Below are positions 15,743 through 22,073 of a stretch of DNA of 23,585 nucleotides, piece by piece. How positions within the stretch are numbered: the first letter of the stretch is position 1; each line of letters begins with the position of its first letter. A program made the position numbers and the translations under genes. Under the pieces are notes generated by a model. It had not been told where the DNA came from. It made no database searches and saw nothing but the letters and a program-made list of their open reading frames with translations. Source of the DNA: a virus; the IMG/VR virus record IMGVR_UViG_3300039310_000125, positions 1 to 23,585 of that record. One strand, written 5' to 3'.

Positions 15743-15747
15743 ATAAA

Positions 15748-15755
15748 TATTTATC
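15748..15755 (-). promoter_or_regulatory. ATAAATA motif (GATAAATA) before the GIY-YIG remnant
   Basis: Minus-strand GATAAATA is followed by TTTAT and ATG 15742, the same five-base distance as at the DUF4815 gene. It overlaps the stop codon of the PAAR gene. The first base departs from the T4 consensus. Confidence 0.3.
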
Positions 15756-16089
15756 CACAGAATACGTTGGGACTGGCCTGGTCTGCAAAATCAATTTCAA
15801 TTGTAGGTGCAGAAGGATATACAATAAAATCTCCATTTCTTCCGGCTGCTAATCCATTAACAAATACAGTTTTAGATCCAAACCCTAATATTGCAATTGG
15901 ATTTAAAGGATTAGGAATATCCCAATGATCTGTAACTCTATGCCATGGAAGCCCATTGACAAATACACTTGGAGACCCTTGTATATTTGGTTCTGGTGGA
16001 AGAGGAAAATTACCCGCAGATATATCACCTAATCGAACTGCACGTTTTATAGTTTGAACTTCAACATATAATGTATTAGATATTTGCAT
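15751..16089 (-). CDS. PAAR-repeat spike tip protein (112 residues)
   Basis: The protein shows the PAAR pattern of short beta-turn units. These are Arg-Leu-Gly-Asp near 19-22, Gly-Ser-Pro-Ser-Val-Phe-Val-Asn-Gly near 38-46, followed by His50 and His55, and a second Val-Phe-Val-Asn-Gly-Leu near 75-80 with a Gly-Arg-Asn-Gly-Asp turn. PAAR proteins cap the beta-helical spike with a sharp, usually metal-binding tip. The spike here would be the gp5-like protein at 19958-21151. A terminal Cys (residue 111) and the two histidines could hold the metal. Its ATG overlaps the stop of the preceding gene by one base (TAATG), so translation is coupled. Length is typical for the phage members. Confidence 0.9.
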   Translation of the reverse strand: MQISNTLYVEVQTIKRAVRLGDISAGNFPLPPEPNIQGSPSVFVNGLPWHRVTDHWDIPNPLNPIAILGFGSKTVFVNGLAAGRNGDFIVYPSAPTIEIDFADQASPNVFCG

Positions 16090-17168
16090 TATGGATCCAA
16101 AATATGTACTGGTACATTTCCAATCATATTTATATCCATTGATGGTAAAATACCTTGCAATTCTTCAGGTGAAATAAAAATTGTAGGAATATTAATTCCA
16201 TTCCAAACTATAATACTAGTAGGTAAAAATCCCCATCCAATACAAGTTAAAGTAACATTTGGTTGAAACTCTGGTAATATATTTGGATAAATAGCAAATA
16301 AAACTGGATGATGTTCATCAAGGATTTGAAAAGAACAAATATCTAAAGATTGTGTTTTAATTGTTATGGAAGATTTTTCTACAATTTGTATTTGGCAATT
16401 ATCATAAAGGTGAAATCTATAAAGAGCTACTAATATTTCATTATATAATTGAGTTATTCTTGTGTTTGATGGTTCAGATACCAAAGTTTCATTATATAAT
16501 GAAGTTATCCTAGCATCCGATGGTTCAGATACCAAAGTTTCATTATATAATGAAGTTATCCTAGCATCCGATGGTTCAGATACTAATATTTCATTATATA
16601 ATGCAGTTATTAAAGCGTGTTGTGTTGTACCATATAACGAAGAACTTTCAGAAATTTGGATATCTAAAGTATCAGAATCTAAAATCCTAGAAGTAATATG
16701 TATAGAAGAACTTTCAGAAATTTGGATATCTAAAGAATCAAAATCAATTATAGGAAATTCTATAATACGATTTGAACTTTCAGAAATTTGAATAGATAAA
16801 TTATCTGTATCATTTATTGGATAAATGGGAACAGAACTAGGAATTCTTAAAATATATTTAAGATGAGGTAAATATTGTCCAACATAAGAACCAGAATTAA
16901 TAATTAAAGTTTTAGTGGCCGTAACCATTAAAACTGTAGATGGAGAATCTGAAGGAAGAGTATTAGTAGAAGGACTCCGATGTAATATTTCTGTTTGTAC
17001 ATCGGTATCGACAATATTTTTTAAAAGAGGTAAATATTGTCCAACATAAGAACCAGAATTAATAATTAAAGTTTTAGTGGCCGTAACCATTAAAACTGTA
17101 GATGGAGAATCTGAAGGAAGAGTACTGGTAGATGGATTACGGTAGGTAATTTCTTCGTAAGTACTCAA
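16089..17168 (-). CDS. Internally repetitive tail protein with C-terminal IPT/TIG domain (359 residues)
   Basis: Three families of repeats precede a C-terminal Ig-like domain. Family A: two copies of about 41 residues (10-50 and 64-104), nearly identical. Family B: three 22-residue units centred on Ile-Gln-Ile-Ser-Glu-Ser-Ser (126, 148, 170), with a degenerate relative near 259. Family C: three 17-residue units Ile-Thr-Ser-Leu-Tyr-Asn-Glu-Thr-Leu-Val-Ser-Glu-Pro-Ser (187-237) plus a partial fourth. Residues about 293-358 fit an IPT/TIG domain (Ile-Tyr-Pro-Asn near the start, Gly-Trp-Gly-Phe, Val-Trp-Asn-Gly). The start is TTG 17168, preceded by GTGAGA; no ATG exists before the first repeat. 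It overlaps the PAAR gene by one base. Likely a baseplate-tip accessory or adhesin; the function is inferred from position only. Confidence 0.78.
   Translation of the reverse strand: MSTYEEITYRNPSTSTLPSDSPSTVLMVTATKTLIINSGSYVGQYLPLLKNIVDTDVQTEILHRSPSTNTLPSDSPSTVLMVTATKTLIINSGSYVGQYLPHLKYILRIPSSVPIYPINDTDNLSIQISESSNRIIEFPIIDFDSLDIQISESSSIHITSRILDSDTLDIQISESSSLYGTTQHALITALYNEILVSEPSDARITSLYNETLVSEPSDARITSLYNETLVSEPSNTRITQLYNEILVALYRFHLYDNCQIQIVEKSSITIKTQSLDICSFQILDEHHPVLFAIYPNILPEFQPNVTLTCIGWGFLPTSIIVWNGINIPTIFISPEELQGILPSMDINMIGNVPVHILDP
16450..16602. repeat. 51-bp tandem repeat, three units, in the IPT-domain gene
   Basis: Units at 16450-16500, 16501-16551 and 16552-16602. The second and third are identical over their first 31 bases and differ at a few later positions; the first is more diverged. 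A partial further unit ends at 16449. Each unit codes for 17 residues, so copy-number change keeps the frame. Confidence 0.92.
16642..16797. repeat. 66-bp direct repeat, three diverged units, in the IPT-domain gene
   Basis: The block GAACTTTCAGAAATTTG starts at 16642, 16708 and 16774, giving a 66-base period (22 codons). The first two copies stay similar for about 27 bases; the linkers are diverged, so this family is older than the 162-base duplication. Confidence 0.88.
16865..17142. repeat. 162-bp-period direct duplication with 98 identical bases, in the IPT-domain gene
   Basis: Bases 16865-16962 are identical to 17027-17124, including every synonymous position. The similarity continues imperfectly for about 18 bases beyond. 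The period is 54 codons. Such identity implies recent duplication or ongoing gene conversion. Confidence 0.93.
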
Positions 17169-17183
17169 AATATTTTCTCACTT

Positions 17184-18359
17184 TTAACTTGTTGCTATCC
17201 ACATACTACCACGAGCGTAATTTGATGCTCCATTATTATTGTTTGTTAAATTATACCAATTATGGCTATTAAAAGTATCAGTAGCATCAATTGTAAATGC
17301 TTCAGCTACATAAATTAAATCGAAAAATTGTCCTTTGAGAGTACCAACATCCGATTGAGAAGTTAAACCAGAAGTTAATAATACATCTGATGTATTAATA
17401 TCTCCATTAGCCCACAAATATCCTCTTGTTACTAAATTGTAAATACTACCAATTTCTGGAATTACAATTTCTGGCCCACCACCCAATTGACAAAAATTAC
17501 TACTATTACCACCTTCCAAGAAATTTGTATCCCAAATAACTTCTGTATTTCCATTACTATTCAAATTACCTACTTGAGTTCCTCCACCATATAAATTAAC
17601 TCCAACTCGAAAACTAGAACGTAAAGAAGTATCTCCATCACTATCAGCATTACTGAGCATGTATCCTACATTAGCTATACCAGTTATAAAACTAGGAACA
17701 TATAACATACCAGCCATAACAAAATCACGATTTACACCTGCTCCTACAACAAAACATAAAAAATGATATTGTGTTGCTATAATTCCAAAAGTTTTACCAA
17801 TATTAGGATATAATTCTCCACCATAATTTTGGTTCGTTTGGTTTGAACTTTTAATAGTACCATCTTGGCTTTCTATATGAACTTGAATACAATTATGGAC
17901 ATTATCAATTAAACGTACTCTAATAGGATTTGTGACATTTGTTTGTGTTGTACTTTCTAATAGATAATATTGTGTATTTAATGTATGAGTACCTGATTGA
18001 GAACCTGTTGTAGTAATATTACCTCCACCTGGAGAAGAGGCTAAATGGAAAGTATTAGCATCAATATAATTTACATAATAAATAGTATTTACAGATAATC
18101 CACTAGGTAAAGTTCCTGAAGTTTGTAATATAATAGCTTCATTACCTAAAAATCCATGAGAATTAAAGGTTACAACTCCAGGATTAGCAATAGAAATTGT
18201 AACAATGCCAGTATTTCCTAATCCTTGTCCAGAAGCAATAGCTTTGCTTGTCCATCCTGCACTTATTAAAGCAGCCGCTATATTAACTTGAAAATCAGAT
18301 TTGACTAATGGAACAAATGTTGTATCAATATAAGTACCACCACTAAATTGTGTTGCCAT
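17184..18359 (-). CDS. Conserved tail-associated protein, 391 residues
   Basis: The protein begins with Phe-Ser-Gly-Gly-Thr-Tyr-Ile-Asp-Thr-Thr and a Leu-Ile-Ser-Ala-Gly-Trp motif near residue 30. It includes Asn-Pro-Ile-Arg-Val-Arg-Leu-Ile-Asp-Asn plus Cys-Ile-Gln-Val-His-Ile-Glu near 145-160, followed by a Tyr-His-Phe-Leu-Cys-Phe segment. I recall this pattern from uncharacterised phage and prophage proteins encoded among tail genes. A segment around 50-115 (Val-Thr-Phe-Asn-Ser-His-Gly … Asn-Thr-Ile-Tyr-Tyr-Val) resembles a small repeat found in many phage fibre proteins. The sequence is rich in Gly/Asn/Ser and beta-prone. ATG 18359 has an AAAGGAT ribosome site. It lies nine bases after the LamG-like gene. 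Precise role unknown. Confidence 0.75.
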   Translation of the reverse strand: MATQFSGGTYIDTTFVPLVKSDFQVNIAAALISAGWTSKAIASGQGLGNTGIVTISIANPGVVTFNSHGFLGNEAIILQTSGTLPSGLSVNTIYYVNYIDANTFHLASSPGGGNITTTGSQSGTHTLNTQYYLLESTTQTNVTNPIRVRLIDNVHNCIQVHIESQDGTIKSSNQTNQNYGGELYPNIGKTFGIIATQYHFLCFVVGAGVNRDFVMAGMLYVPSFITGIANVGYMLSNADSDGDTSLRSSFRVGVNLYGGGTQVGNLNSNGNTEVIWDTNFLEGGNSSNFCQLGGGPEIVIPEIGSIYNLVTRGYLWANGDINTSDVLLTSGLTSQSDVGTLKGQFFDLIYVAEAFTIDATDTFNSHNWYNLTNNNNGASNYARGSMWIATS

Positions 18360-18368
18360 ATTTATCCT

Positions 18369-19415
18369 TTATGCTGTAAGTTTATAGCCGACTTCTAATG
18401 CATTAACGGCTGCTGGAGTCCAAGGAGCATCGGTTGCTGGATCTACTTCCATATAATTAGAAAATGATTGGTATGTAGAAAGTAAAACATTATCATTAAA
18501 TTGGTCTACAGTCATCCCAGATGTAACTATATTGGCAACATCTCTTTCTCCTACATCATCTTTTCTAGCAATAATAGTTGTTTTAGTTGCCTGAATTTCA
18601 TTACCTTTAAAAGATTGACTTTCATAACTTCCTAATGTTAACATATTAAAATAATCAGTATCACCACTTGTTGCTGAATAATTATAAGTAACATCACCAT
18701 CATTAGTTTGCAAATTTTGCCAATTACCAGCAGTACCATTACTTAAAAATTGAACCGAAACATTAGAAGCTGGAACAGTAGTTAATACTTTTTGTTCTCC
18801 AAGAAATCCATTATTATAAGATCCAGAAGTATTTAAAATATAAAGATCATCCAAAAAAACACTAGCTCCATAACTATATATTTGCACTCTATTTGTATTG
18901 GCATTTGTTGATAAAGGATTCATGGTATTTACACCAGATCCTGATAAAATAGTTTGTTGTCCTAATCTAACTTCAAAAGAACCATTTACTCCTATAGTAG
19001 CAGAAAATTCAATATATTGCCACGCATTAACAACCATAATATTAATAGATGTTTTTGCTAATAATACAGGACTATAAATGCCAGTTCCATTATGATTTCC
19101 ACTATAAACTGCTAAACTCCCATCATATAAAAATCTTAAATAAATTTGTTCATAATTATCATCATCCCAAAATGTAATTAAACCTTGAGTATCAGCTTCT
19201 AATGGATAACCATTATTTGGATAAACTGCTAATCCAACAATACGAGGACCAGATATTCTTGAAAGTGTTTTATATGCTTGAAAATTATAAGTACTATATC
19301 CTCCAAATCTACCTGTCTCACTATTTCCGGTAGGTATAGGATATGAATCGAATTCTCCAAGATTTACAAAAATAGGAGCAACTAATGTATCAAATCCGGT
19401 GTAAAGTTCTATCAT
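18369..19415 (-). CDS. LamG/concanavalin-like tail protein, 348 residues
   Basis: The first 200 residues look like a jelly-roll domain: Leu-Tyr-Thr-Gly-Phe-Asp-Thr at the start, Leu-Ala-Val-Tyr-Ser-Gly-Asn-His-Asn, then Trp-Gln-Tyr-Ile-Glu-Phe-Ser-Ala-Thr-Ile-Gly and Phe-Glu-Val-Arg-Leu-Gly-Gln, and Phe-Leu-Asp-Asp-Leu-Tyr-Ile-Leu. The Trp-x-Tyr-Ile-Glu-Phe pattern and the Asp-Asp-Leu-Tyr strand are common in phage minor tail proteins of this type. The C-terminal third is a separate conserved segment with Ala-Thr-Lys-Thr-Thr-Ile-Ile-Ala-Arg-Lys-Asp. ATG 19415 has a strong AAAGGAAA ribosome site. It sits between two other tail-associated genes. Carbohydrate binding is possible but not shown. 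Confidence 0.75.
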   Translation of the reverse strand: MIELYTGFDTLVAPIFVNLGEFDSYPIPTGNSETGRFGGYSTYNFQAYKTLSRISGPRIVGLAVYPNNGYPLEADTQGLITFWDDDNYEQIYLRFLYDGSLAVYSGNHNGTGIYSPVLLAKTSINIMVVNAWQYIEFSATIGVNGSFEVRLGQQTILSGSGVNTMNPLSTNANTNRVQIYSYGASVFLDDLYILNTSGSYNNGFLGEQKVLTTVPASNVSVQFLSNGTAGNWQNLQTNDGDVTYNYSATSGDTDYFNMLTLGSYESQSFKGNEIQATKTTIIARKDDVGERDVANIVTSGMTVDQFNDNVLLSTYQSFSNYMEVDPATDAPWTPAAVNALEVGYKLTA

Positions 19416-19426
19416 TTATATTTCCT

Positions 19427-19813
19427 TTAAGGGGTGCTAAATGTTAATGTAACTGATAAAACCCAAATTTGTGTATTTGGTTTGGTACCTAAATTTTCTA
19501 CTTTTCGATTTAATGCTGTTCCGGCTGTACCATTAGAACCATTTAAAACTACCCATTCATTCCAATCATAATTTGCAGCATTTGTTCCAAATGTTGCTTC
19601 AAATGTAATAGAAGGTGTAGAAATAGTAGGATATCCTATATCCATTGGAAGATATGTTTTATTAGATGATGCTTGTAAATCTGTTTGAGATACATTAAAA
19701 CCCGCAGTCCCATCTCCTATTCCAATATATGCATGAGTATTATCATATGCAGGACTACCTAAACCTGTTGCTAACCCGGCTAAAGCGGAAACACCTGAAT
19801 TCAAAAGTGGCAT
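19427..19813 (-). CDS. Conserved phage tail protein, 128 residues
   Basis: The N-terminus has Tyr-Ile-Gly-Ile-Gly-Asp-Gly-Thr at 29-36. A central Ile-Thr-Phe-Glu-Ala-Thr-Phe-Gly-Thr-Asn-Ala-Ala-Asn-Tyr-Asp-Trp-Asn-Glu-Trp segment precedes Leu-Asn-Arg-Lys and a C-terminal Trp-Val-Leu-Ser-Val-Thr-Leu-Thr-Phe strand. This arrangement (GDGT, F-x-A-T-F, W-x-E, L-N-R, W-x-L) is one I recognise from small proteins in many phage tail modules, often near fibre genes. It is probably all-beta. ATG 19813 has a good GGAG ribosome site that lies inside the preceding 49-residue reading frame. Its stop is 11 bases before the LamG-like gene. Exact place in the tail unknown. Confidence 0.75.
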   Translation of the reverse strand: MPLLNSGVSALAGLATGLGSPAYDNTHAYIGIGDGTAGFNVSQTDLQASSNKTYLPMDIGYPTISTPSITFEATFGTNAANYDWNEWVVLNGSNGTAGTALNRKVENLGTKPNTQIWVLSVTLTFSTP

Positions 19814-19950
19814 AATTTTTCTTTCTCCGTAATTCTATCTATTATTTTTCCATCTTCTAATAAAATTATTTCCATTAATTCACCATTAGAAGCATCAAAT
19901 TTTTTTAAAGTGAGAATTTCTTTTACTTTTAATTTTGAAAATTCAACCAT
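19801..19950 (-). CDS. Small ORF of 49 residues between the spike and tail genes
   Basis: The frame runs from ATG 19950 to TGA 19801-19803 and fills the 144-base space between two genes. It starts seven bases after the spike gene's stop and overlaps the next gene by 13 bases. The peptide is highly charged: a Lys-rich first part, then Asp-Ala-Ser-Asn-Gly-Glu and an Ile-Ile-Leu-Leu-Glu-Asp-Gly-Lys-Ile-Ile-Asp strand-turn-strand. The packing without waste and balanced composition favour a real gene. There is no Shine-Dalgarno; AATAAATA lies four bases before the ATG. No family recognised. Confidence 0.6.
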   Translation of the reverse strand: MVEFSKLKVKEILTLKKFDASNGELMEIILLEDGKIIDRITEKEKLCHF

Positions 19951-19954
19951 ATAA

Positions 19955-19962
19955 TATTTATT
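19955..19962 (-). promoter_or_regulatory. ATAAATA motif (AATAAATA) before the 49-residue ORF
   Basis: Minus-strand AATAAATA, then TTAT and ATG 19950. It overlaps the spike gene's stop codon. One of five occurrences of ATAAATA 4-6 bases before a start codon in this window. Confidence 0.28.
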
Positions 19963-21151
19963 CTACTTTAGGTTCTGTTGCATGGATTACTGTAGCTCCA
20001 GTAGATTTTTGAGTATTAAGCCAAATAAAAGGAGCATCCATATTTATAGAAGTTCCAGAAATTAAGTTAATAGCTTGTAATGATTGTAATGTTACAGTAT
20101 TACCTGAACTAATGTTCACGTTACGTGAACCTAATACATTTATATCTGCACAAGCTTCCACATTTACATTTCCACCAGCTTTAATATTTGCATCACCTTG
20201 AACTGTAATATAAGCGGCTCCACGATCTGCTTTAATATTAATATTTCCAACAACTTCAATATTCCAATCTCCACCAACCAAAAGATTATAATCTTTATTT
20301 ACAGTTTCATTCTTTTGATTCATAATGAGGATATTATGTCCTCGCATAACAATCTCATATCCATCACCCACCACTTTATCAATTTTAGTTCCATCAGTCA
20401 GATATTCTTTAAAAGATCCTGAACGATCAATATCTAACTGACCTTCAAAATTAGGAGTATCATCTATAATTTTAACATGACCTGATTCACTTTGAGTGAC
20501 ATGGACATATGGATAAACACCATTATAATAAAGTGGAGGTTCTGCCCAAGTACCTCCAAAAGCAATTGGTACTTCTGATACTATTATATTTTTTAGGACA
20601 TTTAATATAGTTTTATCTATTTTTTCATTTCGTGCAATTCTATTTGTATCAGATTCATTTAAGAAATCTGTTTGAGGATATTGTGGCCCTTGAATTCCAT
20701 TAATTAAATGGGCACCTGTTCCATCTTTAGAATAAGAACGAAAAGCAATTTGACGTGGTGCACCTGCTAATGTTTCAATTAATTTTGGATCATTACGTGG
20801 ATCATTAAACCCTTTTGTAGGATCTGGAGCTAATTGAGGAATACCACCTATTGATCCAAAAATAACAGCTTCTTGCATTGCAGGACCATCACGGAAAAAT
20901 CCTACTACCCAAGTACCTGGAACTAATCCTAAAGGAACTTCACCAATCCCATTTATTGAAGCTGAAGTAATTGGTAATAAAACATATGCCCATTGCAATT
21001 GATCTGTTGAAATATATGTTTTATCGGGAGTATGACATCCTAAAATTCTTACTCTTACTTTTCCTAACTTATTTGGGTCCATTCTATCTTCAACAACTCC
21101 CATAAACCAAATCATACCTTCATGACCCATATAAAATGTTTCTTTTGCCAT
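19958..21151 (-). CDS. gp5: Baseplate central spike/hub protein, gp5-like without lysozyme domain (397 residues)
   Basis: Residues about 13-108 form the gp5/VgrG-type OB-fold: Val-Val-Glu-Asp-Arg-Met-Asp-Pro-Asn-Lys-Leu-Gly-Lys-Val-Arg-Val-Arg at 19-35, then Leu-Pro-Ile-Thr-Ser-Ala, Gly-Thr-Trp-Val-Val-Gly-Phe-Phe-Arg-Asp-Gly and Val-Ile-Phe-Gly-Ser-Ile. The middle has Ser-Glu-Ser-Gly-His-Val-Lys-Ile-Ile-Asp-Asp-Thr, shared by many spike proteins. From about 270 to the end, octapeptide-like repeats (Val-Gly-Asn-Ile-Asn-Ile-Lys, Gly-Gly-Asn-Val-Asn-Val-Glu and similar) make the triple-stranded beta-helix needle. T4 gp5 carries a lysozyme between OB-fold and needle; no such domain is visible here. 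The PAAR protein at 15751-16089 would cap the needle. ATG 21151 follows the preceding stop after one base. Confidence 0.92.
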   Translation of the reverse strand: MAKETFYMGHEGMIWFMGVVEDRMDPNKLGKVRVRILGCHTPDKTYISTDQLQWAYVLLPITSASINGIGEVPLGLVPGTWVVGFFRDGPAMQEAVIFGSIGGIPQLAPDPTKGFNDPRNDPKLIETLAGAPRQIAFRSYSKDGTGAHLINGIQGPQYPQTDFLNESDTNRIARNEKIDKTILNVLKNIIVSEVPIAFGGTWAEPPLYYNGVYPYVHVTQSESGHVKIIDDTPNFEGQLDIDRSGSFKEYLTDGTKIDKVVGDGYEIVMRGHNILIMNQKNETVNKDYNLLVGGDWNIEVVGNINIKADRGAAYITVQGDANIKAGGNVNVEACADINVLGSRNVNISSGNTVTLQSLQAINLISGTSINMDAPFIWLNTQKSTGATVIHATEPKVE

Positions 21152-21152
21152 A

Positions 21153-21539
21153 TTATATACCTAAGATTCCAGATGTAACTGAAGATTTTAATTGTGTAAT
21201 AATTTGTGTTGGATTTTGAATTACAGAATTTGGAGTAAAATTTGTAGAAAATGCAACAGGAGGAAGACAATTAACTGTAACCATAATTTCAGGAGTTAAA
21301 GAAATTGCTGGTATAGCTGGTATTGCCAATTTGACCAATCCTGCTAAAGCAGAAAATAAATTAGGAATTGGTGGTAAAGAAGGAATACCAGGTAAGGCAG
21401 GAAGCCCTAAACATTTAACTGTAGAAGAATTTGAATATGCTTGTAATGCAGCTAAAACCGGTAATTCAGGGAGATTTGGTTGTGGTGTAAGTGGTACTCC
21501 AGGAATTAGAGGTAATGGTAGAGAATTAATTGATCCCAT
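21153..21539 (-). CDS. Proline/leucine-rich protein before the spike gene, 128 residues
   Basis: The first 90 residues are dominated by Pro, Leu, Ile and Ala in short repeating turns (Leu-Pro-Leu-Pro-Leu-Ile-Pro-Gly; Leu-Pro-Gly-Ile-Pro-Ser-Leu-Pro-Pro-Ile-Pro). An Ala/Leu-rich helix near 60-75 interrupts them. Two cysteines lie near 43 and 91. The C-terminal 40 residues are polar and contain Thr/Ser/Gln/Asn. There is no signal peptide. It ends one base before the spike gene's ATG, suggesting coupled translation and perhaps a direct role with the hub, for instance as an extended linker or assembly partner. No named family is recognised. No Shine-Dalgarno; CATAAATA lies five bases before ATG 21539. 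Confidence 0.7.
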   Translation of the reverse strand: MGSINSLPLPLIPGVPLTPQPNLPELPVLAALQAYSNSSTVKCLGLPALPGIPSLPPIPNLFSALAGLVKLAIPAIPAISLTPEIMVTVNCLPPVAFSTNFTPNSVIQNPTQIITQLKSSVTSGILGI

Positions 21540-21544
21540 ACCTA

Positions 21545-21552
21545 TATTTATG
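21545..21552 (-). promoter_or_regulatory. ATAAATA motif (CATAAATA) before the proline-rich gene
   Basis: Minus-strand CATAAATA is followed by TAGGT and ATG 21539. The distance equals that at the DUF4815 gene. It would place a late transcription start at the first gene of the hub block. Confidence 0.35.
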
Positions 21553-21814
21553 GTAAAATTTTTACATATGAAACTGCAAATAATCCATCAGAACTTGTGA
21601 TAATAGCTCCTGGTTGTTGAAGATTTTCAGCACACCATTCTCTTAATTCTCTGGAATTTTTCTTTTCAGTTACAAGTTTACCTAAATATTTAAATTTCTC
21701 AATAGCTGTAGATCTATCAGAAGATCTAACAACTTGTTTAATCATTCTCCCACCATTAGCAGGAAGATATACATTAAGGATAATTTGATATTCAATTAAT
21801 GAATCATTGTTCAT
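21548..21814 (-). CDS. Hypothetical protein, 88 residues
   Basis: A soluble-looking small protein: N-terminal Tyr-Gln-Ile-Ile-Leu-Asn-Val-Tyr-Leu strand, Gly-Gly-Arg-Met-Ile-Lys-Gln-Val-Val-Arg strand, then a basic helix (about 34-63) and a final Gly-Leu-Phe-Ala-Val-Ser-Tyr-Val strand. The beta-beta-alpha-beta pattern with many Arg/Lys suggests a compact domain, perhaps one that binds nucleic acid or protein. It overlaps the upstream hydrophobic protein's gene by 11 bases and ends eight bases before the proline-rich gene. No family recognised and no Shine-Dalgarno visible. Confidence 0.6.
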   Translation of the reverse strand: MNNDSLIEYQIILNVYLPANGGRMIKQVVRSSDRSTAIEKFKYLGKLVTEKKNSRELREWCAENLQQPGAIITSSDGLFAVSYVKILP

Positions 21815-22073
21815 GGTTTTTTAATATTTCATCTGTAATTTTATTCAATTTTTTTAATGCATTAATAACCATAATATTATGATATTGTTGTATTGTATGT
21901 AAAAAGAAGGCAATAGGAATTGAAAAAGGACTATAAAAAAGAGCAATTGGTTCTAATCCATTTGGAAAAGTAGTTTGAGTTGTTAATTTCAAAATATGTA
22001 TCCAATTAATTTGAGGAAAACATATAAAGAAAGTTATTATAGTTTTAAATATTTTTGAAACAATTTTATACAT
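21804..22073 (-). CDS. Small hydrophobic protein, 89 residues
   Basis: There are two hydrophobic stretches, about 8-24 (Ile/Phe/Thr-rich with Phe-Phe-Ile-Cys-Phe-Pro) and about 41-60 (Ile-Ala-Leu-Phe-Tyr … Ile-Pro-Ile-Ala-Phe-Phe-Leu). A charged helix at 68-89 with Lys/Glu/Asn ends the protein. The layout, two possible membrane segments and a polar tail, would fit a small inner-membrane protein such as a holin, but prolines and aromatics in the segments make this uncertain. It overlaps genes on both sides (8 bases upstream, 11 bases downstream). No ribosome site is evident at ATG 22073. Confidence 0.55.
   Translation of the reverse strand: MYKIVSKIFKTIITFFICFPQINWIHILKLTTQTTFPNGLEPIALFYSPFSIPIAFFLHTIQQYHNIMVINALKKLNKITDEILKNHEQ

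Noticed and set aside
16450-16602. Short CRISPR-like array
   Set aside because: Units are contiguous without unique spacers, have a 51-base period in frame and code for repeated peptide units.
16462-16791. Plus-strand open frame with repeated peptide
   Set aside because: It is the antisense shadow of the tandem repeats in the IPT-domain gene.
16089-17168. Diversity-generating retroelement target
   Set aside because: No reverse transcriptase or template repeat with adenine-specific changes is present in the window.
20114-20130. Inverted repeat GTTCACG-TTA-CGTGAAC in the spike gene
   Set aside because: Seven-base arms inside repetitive needle codons (Ser-Arg-Asn-Val) are easily explained by chance and coding constraint.
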